From NCBI GenBank assembly GCA_036505275.1, contig DASXTS010000241.1, positions 1-27,700 of the forward strand: a stretch of DNA of 27,700 bases, in the 5' to 3' direction. Below the pieces are notes generated by a model. It worked only from the letters and a program-made list of their open reading frames with translations, ran no database searches and was not told the origin of the DNA. Origin of the DNA: DASXTS01 sp036505275 (GTDB lineage Bacteria > Actinomycetota > Actinomycetes > Mycobacteriales > Pseudonocardiaceae). The position numbers and the translations under genes were made by a program. Shown piece by piece: positions 1-7,146 of this stretch. Positions within the stretch are counted from its first letter, which is position 1, and every line of letters begins with the position of its first letter.

Positions 1-437
1 CGCTCGCCGCGTTCGGTGTGGTCAGCCTGGTGCGCTCGGCCGACGGCGAGGCCACCCACCTGTCCTCCTGGGCCGGGTTGGCCAGGCGCTCGCCGCTGGT
101 CGCCGCGGTGTTCGCCTTCCTCCTGCTCGCGCTCGCCGGCATCCCGCTGACCAGCGGATTCATCAGCAAGTTCGCGGTGTTCAAGGCCGCCATCGACGAC
201 GGCATGGCGCCTCTGGTGGTCATCGCGCTGGTCGCCTCCGCGGTCGCCGCGTTCTACTATCTGCGGGTCATTGTGCTCATGTACTTCTCCGAGCCGGCCC
301 CCGACGGTCCCACCGTCAGCGTGCCCGGTGTGTTCACCACCGCCGCGATCACCCTTGGCGTGGTGGTGACCCTGTTGCTCGGCGTCGCTCCGACACTGGC
401 CCTGGACTGGGCCTCGGTCGGCGCCTTCACCTCGTAG
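1..437 (+). CDS. nuoN: NADH-quinone oxidoreductase subunit N, C-terminal part (5' truncated by window edge)
   Basis: The reading frame is open from the window edge and ends at TAG 435-437; about 144 residues are visible. NuoN is one of the antiporter-like membrane subunits of respiratory Complex I, which couples NADH oxidation and menaquinone reduction to proton pumping. The visible part has three hydrophobic segments. It also has the family signature LAGIPLTSGFISKF, in a transmembrane helix of the proton channel, and YYLRVIVLMYF near the C-terminus. NuoN is normally the last gene of the nuo operon, and here it is followed after 15 bp by a prenyl synthase gene, as expected for the operon's end. 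The N-terminal two thirds lie outside the window. The family assignment is secure. Confidence 0.93.
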   Translation, partial: LAAFGVVSLVRSADGEATHLSSWAGLARRSPLVAAVFAFLLLALAGIPLTSGFISKFAVFKAAIDDGMAPLVVIALVASAVAAFYYLRVIVLMYFSEPAPDGPTVSVPGVFTTAAITLGVVVTLLLGVAPTLALDWASVGAFTS

Positions 438-452
438 GGTTAACTCTCGGGT

Positions 453-1457
453 GTGAGCGTGGGCGAGACCATCGACCTGGGTGGTGGCTTGGTGCTGGCC
501 GAGCCGGCGTTGGCCACCGCCGTCCGGCGTGGGCTGGACCGCGTCGAGCGGCTCCTGCACGACGAGCTGCGCAGCGAGCTGGACTTCATCACCGAGGCCT
601 CGCTGCACCTGGTCGACGCCGGCGGAAAGCGGTTCCGCCCGCTGTTCACGCTGCTCGCCGCGCAGTTCGGCGACGGCGACGCGGACGAGGTGGTGCGCGC
701 CGCCGCCGTGGTCGAACTGGTGCACCTGGCCACGCTCTACCACGACGACGTGATGGACGAGGCAACCATGCGGCGCGGCGCGGCCAGCGCCAACGCCCGC
801 TGGGACAACACCGTGGCGATACTCACCGGCGACTACCTGTTCGCCAACGCCTCCAGACTGGTCGCCGACCTCGGCCCGGAGGCGGTGCGGATCATCGCGC
901 GGACCTTCGCCAGGCTGGTGACCGGCCAGATGCGGGAAAGCCTCGGGCCACAGCCCGGCGAGGACCCGGTCGAGCACTACCTGCAAGTCGTGGCCGGCAA
1001 GACCGGGTCGCTGATCGCCACCGCCGGCCGGTTCGGCGCCATGTTCGCCGGGCTGGACGCCGAGCGGACGCAGGCGCTGTCGCGGTACGGCGAGCTGATC
1101 GGGATGGCGTTCCAGGTATCCGACGACGTCATCGACATCGCCTCGCCGGCCGACGAGTCGGGCAAGACGCCGGGCACCGACCTGCGCGAGGGCGTCCGGA
1201 CCCTGCCCATGCTGTACGCCCTCGCCGACGGGCCGTCCGGCCGGCTCGCCGAGCTGCTGGCCGGCCCCATCGGCTCGGACGAGCTGGTGGACGAGGCACT
1301 GGCCCTGCTGCGCCGCAGCGCCGGGATGGAGCGGGCGCGGCAGACCGTGGTCCAGTTCGCCGAGCAGGCCCGCGCCGAACTCGCCGTGCTGCCGGCCGCC
1401 CCGGCCGCCGACGCGCTGCATTCATTAACCCGGTTCGTGGTCGAACGAACCAGCTGA
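453..1457 (+). CDS. Polyprenyl diphosphate synthase (trans-isoprenyl type, probable menaquinone side-chain synthase)
   Basis: A 334-residue all-helical trans-prenyltransferase. Such enzymes condense isopentenyl diphosphate onto an allylic diphosphate to make the long chain used for menaquinone. Both aspartate-rich metal-binding motifs are present: DDVMD near residue 98 (in LYHDDVMDEA) and DDVID near residue 225 (in FQVSDDVIDIA). The substrate-binding GGKRFRP lies near residue 57 and GKTGSL near residue 182. GTG at 453 is the first start in frame and gives a normal length. The gene follows nuoN by 15 bp and is probably cotranscribed, linking quinone supply to Complex I. Chain length cannot be read from the sequence with certainty; the residue pair upstream of the first motif (TLYHDD) does not suggest a short farnesyl-type product. 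Names such as hepT, grcC or ispB would be guesses. Confidence 0.9.
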   Translation: MSVGETIDLGGGLVLAEPALATAVRRGLDRVERLLHDELRSELDFITEASLHLVDAGGKRFRPLFTLLAAQFGDGDADEVVRAAAVVELVHLATLYHDDVMDEATMRRGAASANARWDNTVAILTGDYLFANASRLVADLGPEAVRIIARTFARLVTGQMRESLGPQPGEDPVEHYLQVVAGKTGSLIATAGRFGAMFAGLDAERTQALSRYGELIGMAFQVSDDVIDIASPADESGKTPGTDLREGVRTLPMLYALADGPSGRLAELLAGPIGSDELVDEALALLRRSAGMERARQTVVQFAEQARAELAVLPAAPAADALHSLTRFVVERTS

Positions 1458-1550
1458 CCGTGGCGACGGGGTCGCTCGGCGTCATTTTCGGGTGAACTAC
1501 GGCGTGTTGCCCGGTTGAGGGCTGGCGTTGCGGCGAGATGAGTGCTAGCC

Positions 1551-1570
1551 ACGCTCGGTGCACTGAGCGT
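1551..1570. promoter_or_regulatory. 20-bp near-perfect palindrome upstream of a hypothetical gene
   Basis: The sequence ACGCTCGGTGCACTGAGCGT equals its own reverse complement except for one mismatched pair, around a central GTGCAC. It lies 93 bp after the prenyl synthase stop and 50 bp before the start of the next gene. It could be a dimeric regulator's operator or a small terminator hairpin; there is no T-tract. No known regulator is recognised. Confidence 0.4.
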
Positions 1571-1620
1571 CCACGGCTGAACTCTCTCCGAGATCACCGT
1601 CCACTAGAAGGGACGTCTAA

Positions 1621-2115
1621 GTGAAGTGGCTCTTGTTCCTGCGGCGGCGCGGCAAGGGGGCGGTCCGCACCCCGGAGCCGGCCGCCCGCCCCAGCGCCGG
1701 CTCTGGTGATCGTTCGCGGGACCCCGACGGCGACGCGAACCTTGACACTCCGGCCTTCGGTATGCCGGTGCCGGGTGTCGAGCACGCCAGGACCGTCCAA
1801 TCCGCGGCCCCGGTCGCCGCCCGCGGACCCGAGGATGCCCGGGACCATGCCGAGGGCCACTCCGAGGAGTTCGCCGAGGACTTCGCCGAGGACTACGCCC
1901 GGGACCGCGCGCAGGCGGACCTCAGCGCCCCGCACAGCGCGATGCAGGGCCTGACTCCCCTGCAGCCGGTGTCGCAGTGGCCGGGGTCCGCACCGCCGCC
2001 GGGGCAACCACCCGTGCCACCACACGCTCCACCACGTGCGCCGAAGCACGCTCCGCGGATTGTGCGCGCGCCGGGCTTCGACGAGGGGCCGCCCTGGTTC
2101 GGGCGCCAGACCTAG
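1621..2115 (+). CDS. Hypothetical low-complexity protein
   Basis: A 164-residue protein that I do not recognise. GTG at 1621 is chosen because AGAAGGGA lies about 7 bases upstream. The N-terminus is short and basic (KWLLFLRRRGKG), which could touch the membrane but is too short for a normal signal peptide. Residues around 75-100 form an acidic stretch (EEFAEDFAEDYARD). The C-terminal third is rich in proline, alanine and histidine and ends DEGPPWFGRQT. No catalytic motif is visible and the protein is probably largely disordered. The codon pattern (high GC at third positions) and the immediately following terminator hairpin support a real gene. It converges with korB. Confidence 0.6.
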   Translation: MKWLLFLRRRGKGAVRTPEPAARPSAGSGDRSRDPDGDANLDTPAFGMPVPGVEHARTVQSAAPVAARGPEDARDHAEGHSEEFAEDFAEDYARDRAQADLSAPHSAMQGLTPLQPVSQWPGSAPPPGQPPVPPHAPPRAPKHAPRIVRAPGFDEGPPWFGRQT

Positions 2116-2173
2116 GGTCCGTCTCGTGGATCGTGGCCGCCGCGCAGCAGGCCAAAGATCCGCGAGACAGACC
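2116..2173. terminator. Bidirectional terminator hairpin between convergent genes
   Basis: Arms 2116-2132 and 2157-2173 pair over 17 bp with one mismatch and one G-U pair. The 24-nt loop itself contains a TGGCC/GGCCA pairing. The structure fills the whole gap between the stop of the hypothetical gene (2113-2115) and the stop of korB (2174-2176), so it can serve both directions. There is no poly-T tail, which is common for actinobacterial terminators. Confidence 0.75.
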
Positions 2174-3229
2174 TCAGGCCACGGTCCAGGTGTCCCGGCC
2201 GGCCAGCAGCTTGGCCAGGTCGGGGGCGTGGCCGTTGCGCGCACCGGCGAGCTGGGCGCGCACCGAGTCGTCGTACGTGGGCCGGGAGACCTGGCGGAAA
2301 ACGCCGGTAACCGTGTGGGTGAGGTCCTGGTCGGAGAGCCGTGACAGCGCGAAGGCCAGGGCCAGGTCGGTGGGGTCGTGCACCACCACGTCGGCGGCGT
2401 CGACCTCGTCGGCCTTGGCGACGCCCAGGCCGAAGCCCTCACGGACCACCGCGAACGCGCCCTCCGGCCCGAACCGGATCGGCTCGCCCGGCACCAGCGG
2501 GATCAGCCGCGACGCGGCGTCCTCGCCGCGGCGCAGCACGTCGAACGCGCCATCGTTGAAGATCGGGCAGTCCTGGTAGATCTCGACCAGCGCGGTGCCG
2601 CGGTGCTGGGTCGCGGCGCGCAGCACGCTGGTGAGCCCGCGGCGGTCGCTGTCCAGGGCTCGGGCCACGAAGGTCGCCTCCGCGCCGAGGGCCAGCGAGA
2701 TGGGGTTGAACGGGTTGTCCACGGAGCCCAGCGGGGTGGACTTGGTGATCTTGCCCACCTCGGACGTCGGCGAGTACTGGCCCTTGGTGAGGCCGTAGAT
2801 CCGGTTGTTGAACAGCAGGATCTTGAGATTGACGTTGCGGCGCAGCGCGTGGATCAGGTGGTTGCCGCCGATGGACAGCGCGTCGCCGTCGCCGGTGACC
2901 ACCCACACCGACAGGTCCGGGCGGGTGACCGACAGGCCGGTGGCGATGGCCGGCGCGCGGCCGTGGATGGAGTGCAGTCCGTAGGTCTCCAGGTAGTACG
3001 GGAACCGGGACGAGCAGCCGATGCCGGAGACGAACACAATGTTCTCCCGGCGCAGGCCCAGCTCGGGCAGGAACCCGCGGACGGCGGCCAGAATGGCGTA
3101 GTCGCCGCAGCCGGGGCACCAGCGGACCTCCTGGTCGGACGTGAAGTCCTTGGCGGTCTGCTCGCCCTCGGCCAGCGGCACGCCATGCAGCGCCCCGATG
3201 GACGGGAATCCCAGTTCCACGGCGGTCAT
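2174..3229 (-). CDS. korB: 2-oxoacid:ferredoxin oxidoreductase, beta subunit (KorB)
   Basis: A 351-residue thiamine-diphosphate-binding subunit of 2-oxoglutarate (or pyruvate):ferredoxin oxidoreductase, which oxidatively decarboxylates a 2-oxoacid to acyl-CoA and reduces ferredoxin. CPGCGDYAIL near residue 38 and GIGCSSRFP near residue 70 hold cysteines expected to bind the single 4Fe-4S cluster. VTGDGDALSIGGNH, followed by LLFNNRIYGLTKGQYSPTS, is the ThDP/Mg motif and active-site region of the KorB family. DCPIFNDGAF follows near residue 215. The ATG at 3227-3229 overlaps the korA stop in an ATGA arrangement, so translation is coupled. Family and length match the mycobacterial two-gene KorAB type, which operates with the TCA cycle in aerobes. 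Substrate preference for 2-oxoglutarate is inferred from that type. Confidence 0.93.
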   Translation of the reverse strand: MTAVELGFPSIGALHGVPLAEGEQTAKDFTSDQEVRWCPGCGDYAILAAVRGFLPELGLRRENIVFVSGIGCSSRFPYYLETYGLHSIHGRAPAIATGLSVTRPDLSVWVVTGDGDALSIGGNHLIHALRRNVNLKILLFNNRIYGLTKGQYSPTSEVGKITKSTPLGSVDNPFNPISLALGAEATFVARALDSDRRGLTSVLRAATQHRGTALVEIYQDCPIFNDGAFDVLRRGEDAASRLIPLVPGEPIRFGPEGAFAVVREGFGLGVAKADEVDAADVVVHDPTDLALAFALSRLSDQDLTHTVTGVFRQVSRPTYDDSVRAQLAGARNGHAPDLAKLLAGRDTWTVA

Positions 3230-5124
3230 GATCGGGCCCCCAGCACGATTTCGGTGAACACGCCCTGCAGCTCCTCGGCCTTGAACGGCAGCCCGGCCAC
3301 CTTGGTGTAGGAGATCGTGTCGACCAGATAGCGGGCTCGTAGGATCATCGTTAGTTGGCCCAGGTTCATTTCAGGGACTACCACTCGGCGGTAACGGTGC
3401 AGCACCTCGCCGAGGTTGCCCGGCAGCGGGTTGAGGTGGCGCAGATGCGCTTGGGCGATGTTCATGCCCGCCTTGCGTACCCGCCGGCACCCCGCGCCAA
3501 TCGGGCCATAGGTCGATCCCCAGCCGATGGCGAGGACCTCGGCCGCGCCGCTGGGGTCGTCGACCTCGACGTCCGGCACCGTGATGCCGTCCACCTTGGC
3601 CTGCCGGATGCGCACCATGCGGTCGTGGTTGTCCGGGTCGTAGGAGATGTTGCCCTTGCCGTCCTGCTTCTCGAGGCCGCCGATACGGTGCTCCAGCCCG
3701 GCCGTGCCCGGAATCGCCCATGGTCGGGCGAGCGTGACCGGGTCGCGCAGGTACGGCCAGAACTCGCCGGAGCCGTCCGCGGCGTTGGGTTCCGTGGCGA
3801 ACGTCACATTCAGATCCGGCAGCTCGTCGACGGACGGGACGAGCCACGGCTCGGATCCGTTGGCCAGCGAGCCGTCGGACAGCAGCAGCACCGGTGTGCG
3901 GTAGGTCAGCGCGGTCCGGATGGCGTCCAGCACCGCGTCGAAGCAGTCGCCTGGCGACCGGGGCGCGATCACCGGCACCGGGCACTCGCCGTTGCGCCCG
4001 AACAAGGCCTGCAGCAGGTCGGCCTGCTCGGTCTTGGTCGGCAGACCGGTGGACGGCCCGCCCCGCTGCACGTCCACCACCAGCAGCGGCAGCTCGAGCG
4101 CCACGCCAAGGCCGATCGTCTCCGACTTCAGCGCCAGTCCCGGACCGGATGTGGTCGTGACACCGATGGCACCGCCGAACGCCGCACCCAGTGCCGCGCC
4201 AATGCCGCCGATCTCGTCCTCGGCCTGGAACGTCGTGATCCCGAACCCCTTGTGCCTGCTCAGCTCGTGCAGGATGTCCGAGGCAGGTGTGATCGGGTAG
4301 GAGCCGAGGAAGACCGGCAACCCGGACCGCACGCTGGCGGTGATGATCCCGTACGCGAGCGCGGTGTTGCCGGTGATCTGGCGGTAGGTGCCCGGATTGA
4401 GCTTCGCCGGCGCGACCTCGTAGGTGGTCGCGAAGCTCTCGGTGGTCTCCCCGTAGTTCCAGCCCGCCCGGAACGCCAGGATGTTCGCCTCCGCGATGTC
4501 CGGCTTCTTGGCGAACTTCTCCCGCAGGAACCGCTCGGTGCCCTCGGTCGGCCGGTGGTACATCCAGGACAACAGCCCGAGCGCGAACATGTTCTTGGCC
4601 CGCTCGGCGTCCTTCTTCGACACGTGCAGCGACTCGTCGGCGCCCACCGCGCCCCGGGTCAGCGTGGTCATCGCGACCTTGTGCACGGTGAACCGGTCGA
4701 GCAGCCCGTTGTCCAGCGGGTTCTCCGGGTAGCCGACCTTGGCCAGGTTCCGTTTGGTGAACTCGTCGGTGTTCACGATGATCGTTGCACCGGGCGGCAG
4801 GTCGGACAGGTTGGCCTTCAGCGCGGCCGGATTCATCGCCACAAGCACGTCCGGCCGGTCGCCTGGCGTCAGGATGTCGTAGTCGGCGAAGTGGATCTGG
4901 AAGCTGGAGACGCCGGGCAAAGTGCCCTGCGGCGCGCGGATTTCGGCCGGAAAGTTCGGTAGCGTAGCGAGGTCATTACCGAACGCAGCGGCTTCGGACG
5001 TAAATCGATCCCCGGTTAGCTGCATTCCGTCACCGGAGTCACCGGCGAAACGGATCACTACTCGGTCCAGCTTCCGGACCGCTCGCGTTGTCACGGTCGT
5101 AGACTCACCGCTCATCGGGGTCAC
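3226..5124 (-). CDS. korA: 2-oxoacid:ferredoxin oxidoreductase, fused gamma-alpha subunit (KorA)
   Basis: A 632-residue fusion. The gamma domain (about residues 20-190) opens with VVIRFAGDSGDGMQLTGDRF. The alpha domain (about 250-630) includes GSYPITPASDILHEL, with the conserved YPITP substrate loop, then AEDEIGGIGAALGA and TSGPGLALKSE. VQRGGPSTGLPTKTEQADL is also typical of the 2-oxoglutarate class. With KorB it forms the catalytic complex. GTG at 5124 is preferred because GGAAGAGG sits 4 bases upstream; ATG at 5115 would be the alternative. korA precedes korB with a 4-bp overlap and the two form one operon. Nothing is truncated. Confidence 0.93.
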   Translation of the reverse strand: MTPMSGESTTVTTRAVRKLDRVVIRFAGDSGDGMQLTGDRFTSEAAAFGNDLATLPNFPAEIRAPQGTLPGVSSFQIHFADYDILTPGDRPDVLVAMNPAALKANLSDLPPGATIIVNTDEFTKRNLAKVGYPENPLDNGLLDRFTVHKVAMTTLTRGAVGADESLHVSKKDAERAKNMFALGLLSWMYHRPTEGTERFLREKFAKKPDIAEANILAFRAGWNYGETTESFATTYEVAPAKLNPGTYRQITGNTALAYGIITASVRSGLPVFLGSYPITPASDILHELSRHKGFGITTFQAEDEIGGIGAALGAAFGGAIGVTTTSGPGLALKSETIGLGVALELPLLVVDVQRGGPSTGLPTKTEQADLLQALFGRNGECPVPVIAPRSPGDCFDAVLDAIRTALTYRTPVLLLSDGSLANGSEPWLVPSVDELPDLNVTFATEPNAADGSGEFWPYLRDPVTLARPWAIPGTAGLEHRIGGLEKQDGKGNISYDPDNHDRMVRIRQAKVDGITVPDVEVDDPSGAAEVLAIGWGSTYGPIGAGCRRVRKAGMNIAQAHLRHLNPLPGNLGEVLHRYRRVVVPEMNLGQLTMILRARYLVDTISYTKVAGLPFKAEELQGVFTEIVLGARS

Positions 5125-5553
5125 GAATCCTCTTCCTGGCTCCCATCCTAGTCACGCGCCTGATGGCAACGCCGGATGCCGCGCCGAACATCAAGAGTAG
5201 CCGTCCCATTCGGCCGTCAACTCGGGCATTGCCATAGGACGGCCATAGAGCGCCGGTCGGCCCGGCTGCCGGGCGCCGCGGTCGCCATGTCTACCTCAAC
5301 CAGGTCGGACGCCGCTGCGGCGGCTCAGCCCGACCGCCGTCGGGCTGCTGTGCCGGCGTGGCGGGGATGCTCTGTGACCGGCTGACCACATGGAGGTGAC
5401 GGAACTCACGGCGGCCCGGCGAAGTGACTCTGTTCCGCAGTGAGTGATCGCCTGAACTGTGGACCCAGCCCGCGCCGCCAGCAACGCCCGTCGACAATCC
5501 CAGTGATCAAGAACCGGAGAGCGGCTCTGTCAGCGGCTCTGTCAGCGGCTCTG
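5125..5553. other. Intergenic region without a recognisable gene
   Basis: This 429-bp stretch separates the korA start from the stop of the crotonase-family gene. Short open frames exist on both strands but none has a ribosome binding site with a family-like product. It contains a 9-bp-stem hairpin (5326-5347) and three copies of a 12-bp repeat at its right edge, listed separately. The korA promoter should lie in its left part, but I see no convincing -35/-10 pair. Confidence 0.6.
5326..5347. terminator. Perfect 9-bp stem hairpin
   Basis: CAGCCCGAC and GTCGGGCTG pair perfectly around a CGCC loop. The hairpin lies about 200 bp beyond the 3' end of the minus-strand crotonase-family gene and 200 bp upstream of korA. 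It could terminate transcription entering from that gene. No T-tract follows on either strand, so an operator or cruciform remains possible. Confidence 0.4.
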
Positions 5554-5556
5554 TCA
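5521..5556. repeat. 12-bp tandem repeat, three copies, spanning a stop codon
   Basis: GCGGCTCTGTCA occurs three times in perfect tandem, followed by a partial copy. The last full copy supplies the TGA stop (5554-5556, minus strand) of the crotonase-family gene. Because the period is a multiple of three, the same TGA recurs in frame at each following unit. Confidence 0.9.
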
Positions 5557-6345
5557 GCGGCGCGACCTGGCGGCCGCGACCCGCTCGGCGAAGGCCGGCG
5601 AGCCGATCGACTCAAGCTGTGGACCCAGCTCGAGCCGCACCGCCTCGGCGTGGGTGATCGGGCCGGCGGTGGCGCGCATCGAACGCTTGGTGGCCAGCAC
5701 CAGCTCGCGCGGTGCCGCCGCGGCCCGTTTGGCCAGTGCGATCGCCGCGGCCAGCACGCCGCTGACGCCGCTCTCGCGGTCCTCGTCGTTCCCGCTGTCC
5801 TCGACCACGCGCAGCACCAGGCCGAGGCGCTGCGCCTCCACGGCGTCCAGCACCTCGCCGAACAACGCCAGTGCTGCCGCCGCCTGCGGCCCCACGGCGC
5901 GGTGGACCAACCATGTCATGCCACCACCGGGGTGCAGCCCGAGCTTGAGGAACCTGGCGTCGAACCGCGCTGTCGGCCCGGCCAGCCGCACGTCACAGGC
6001 CAGCGCGAGGTTCAGGCCGGCGCCGACGGCGGGGCCGTCGACCGCGGCCACCGTCGGCAGTGCGCACGCCGCCACCGCAAGGAATCCGGCGTAGATCGCT
6101 TGTAGACCTCTTTCCCGCTCGTCGGGGGTCGCGCCGGCGCCGAGCCGTGACAGATCGGCGCCGGCGCAGAACGCTGGTGGCTCGCCGGTGACCACGACCG
6201 CACGGGTGTCCTCGTCGCCCTCGCACCCCGCCACCGCCTCCGCCAGCTCGGTGGACAGCTCCGGCGACAGTGCATTGCGCCGCGCCGGGTCCGACACCGT
6301 CAGCACCGCCACGCCGTCCTCCCGGCGCACCCGTACCTCCGCCAT
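5554..6345 (-). CDS. Enoyl-CoA hydratase/isomerase (crotonase) family protein
   Basis: A 263-residue crotonase-fold protein acting on an acyl-CoA thioester. The two oxyanion-hole segments are clear: FCAGADLSRLG near residue 59 and GPAVGAGLNLALACDV near residue 104. The glutamates that do hydration in classical enoyl-CoA hydratase appear absent. The segment equivalent to the first reads RFLKLGLHPGGG, with no Glu at the expected place, and the helix carrying the second reads AAAALALFGEVLDA. The protein may therefore be an isomerase, thioesterase-like or other crotonase member rather than a standard hydratase. ATG at 6345 is the family-like start; its ribosome binding site is weak. A 32-residue stretch rich in E, S, N and D (around 185) interrupts the usual C-terminal part. 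No pathway neighbours are adjacent. Confidence 0.85.
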   Translation of the reverse strand: MAEVRVRREDGVAVLTVSDPARRNALSPELSTELAEAVAGCEGDEDTRAVVVTGEPPAFCAGADLSRLGAGATPDERERGLQAIYAGFLAVAACALPTVAAVDGPAVGAGLNLALACDVRLAGPTARFDARFLKLGLHPGGGMTWLVHRAVGPQAAAALALFGEVLDAVEAQRLGLVLRVVEDSGNDEDRESGVSGVLAAAIALAKRAAAAPRELVLATKRSMRATAGPITHAEAVRLELGPQLESIGSPAFAERVAAARSRR

Positions 6346-6359
6346 CCCCGCACCCTATC

Positions 6360-6447
6360 CCGGCGTGTTCGCCGGTTGGGTCGACCGTGTTGGGCGCTTC
6401 GGTCCGGCGTGTTCGCCGGTTCGGTCGCCGGTGTTGGGCGTTTGGGT
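6360..6447. repeat. 44-bp direct repeat, two copies
   Basis: Copies at 6360-6403 and 6404-6447 match at 39 of 44 positions by eye. Each begins with CCGGCGTGTTCGCCGG, whose ends pair (CCGGCG/CGCCGG) around TGTT. They lie just upstream of the crotonase-family gene, in the space between it and the Lrp-type gene, both read from the minus strand. Confidence 0.8.
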
Positions 6448-6490
6448 CGGTCATGGCGTCCACGGCGATGTGCCCAAACGTCCAATTCAT

Positions 6491-6590
6491 GTGTCCGAAC
6501 CCGCGGACACGCCGGTAACCGAACCCGCGGACACGCCGGTAAACCCGGACCCGCGGACACGCCGCTGTCCGGACCCGCGGACACGCTGGT
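6491..6590. repeat. Cluster of four CCCGCGGACACGC units
   Basis: The 13-mer CCCGCGGACACGC occurs at 6500, 6524, 6550 and 6574 with spacing 24, 26 and 24 bp. The first copy also pairs with GTGTCCG at 6491 to form a 7-bp stem (GTGTCCG/CGGACAC). The linker sequences (GGTAACCGAA, GGTAAACCCGGA, CGCTGTCCGGA) are partly conserved. I recall similar GTGTCCGCGGGTT-type intergenic repeats in Amycolatopsis-type genomes, so this is probably a dispersed lineage-specific repeat family; that is memory, not a search. Confidence 0.75.
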
Positions 6591-6632
6591 GGGTGGGGTG
6601 GGGGGTACGGCGTGTCGGCGGACGGACAACGG

Positions 6633-7082
6633 TCAGGGCGGGGGCGGGCGCTCGAGCAGGGTGGAGAGCACCACGGTGGACACCGTGCGGTCGACGAAGT
6701 CCACATTGCGCAGCCGTTCGAGCGCGGTCTCCAGGTGCGAGATGTCGGCGGCGCGCAGGTGCACGATGGCGTCCGCCGAGCCGGACACCGTGTAGGCCGC
6801 TACCACCTCTGCGAGCGGCTCAAGGCCCGCCCTGATGTGGCGGGGCGCCACGTTGCCCCGGCAGTGCACTTCGACGAACGCCTCGGTGCCCCAGCCAAGG
6901 GCAGCCGGGTCGACGACCGCCGTGAAGCCGCGCAGCACACCGGTGTCGAGCAGCTTGTCCACGCGCCGCTTGACCGCAGGCGCGGACAGCCCGACCTTGG
7001 CGCCGATCTCGGCGTAGCTGGAGCGCGCGTCCGCGAGGAGGCACGAAACGATTTGATGGTCTATGCGATCCACGCGCAACAT
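6633..7082 (-). CDS. Lrp/AsnC-family transcriptional regulator
   Basis: A 149-residue regulator with the family layout. An N-terminal helix-turn-helix covers about residues 1-50 (DRIDHQIVSCLLADARSSYA, then KVGLSAPAVKRRVDKLLDTG). A RAM/ligand-binding alpha-beta domain covers about 60-145, with EVHCRGNVAP and YTVSGSADAIVHLRA. Members sense amino acids and often control the adjacent divergent gene. Here that gene is ddaH, 64 bp away. A comparable regulator next to ddaH and ornithine aminotransferase occurs in mycobacteria (Rv2324/Rv2323c), supporting a role in arginine or methylarginine use. ATG at 7082 is the only start giving the full HTH. The shared gap includes CGAAAGATATCGCAAAGCTTCG-like symmetry (7090-7111), a weak candidate site. 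Confidence 0.92.
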   Translation of the reverse strand: MLRVDRIDHQIVSCLLADARSSYAEIGAKVGLSAPAVKRRVDKLLDTGVLRGFTAVVDPAALGWGTEAFVEVHCRGNVAPRHIRAGLEPLAEVVAAYTVSGSADAIVHLRAADISHLETALERLRNVDFVDRTVSTVVLSTLLERPPPP

Positions 7083-7146
7083 TCTGCCTCGAAAGATATC
7101 GCAAAGCTTCGTTGAAGCGCGCCCATGGCCTCCTTACCATCGGATC

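Noticed and set aside
3355..4962. Long plus-strand frame antisense to korA
   Set aside because: Composition typical of an antisense shadow (V-, R- and H-rich), no ribosome binding site, while korA has all family motifs.
6491..6590. CRISPR-like array
   Set aside because: Units are 13 bp with short, similar linkers rather than unique spacers, and no cas genes are present.
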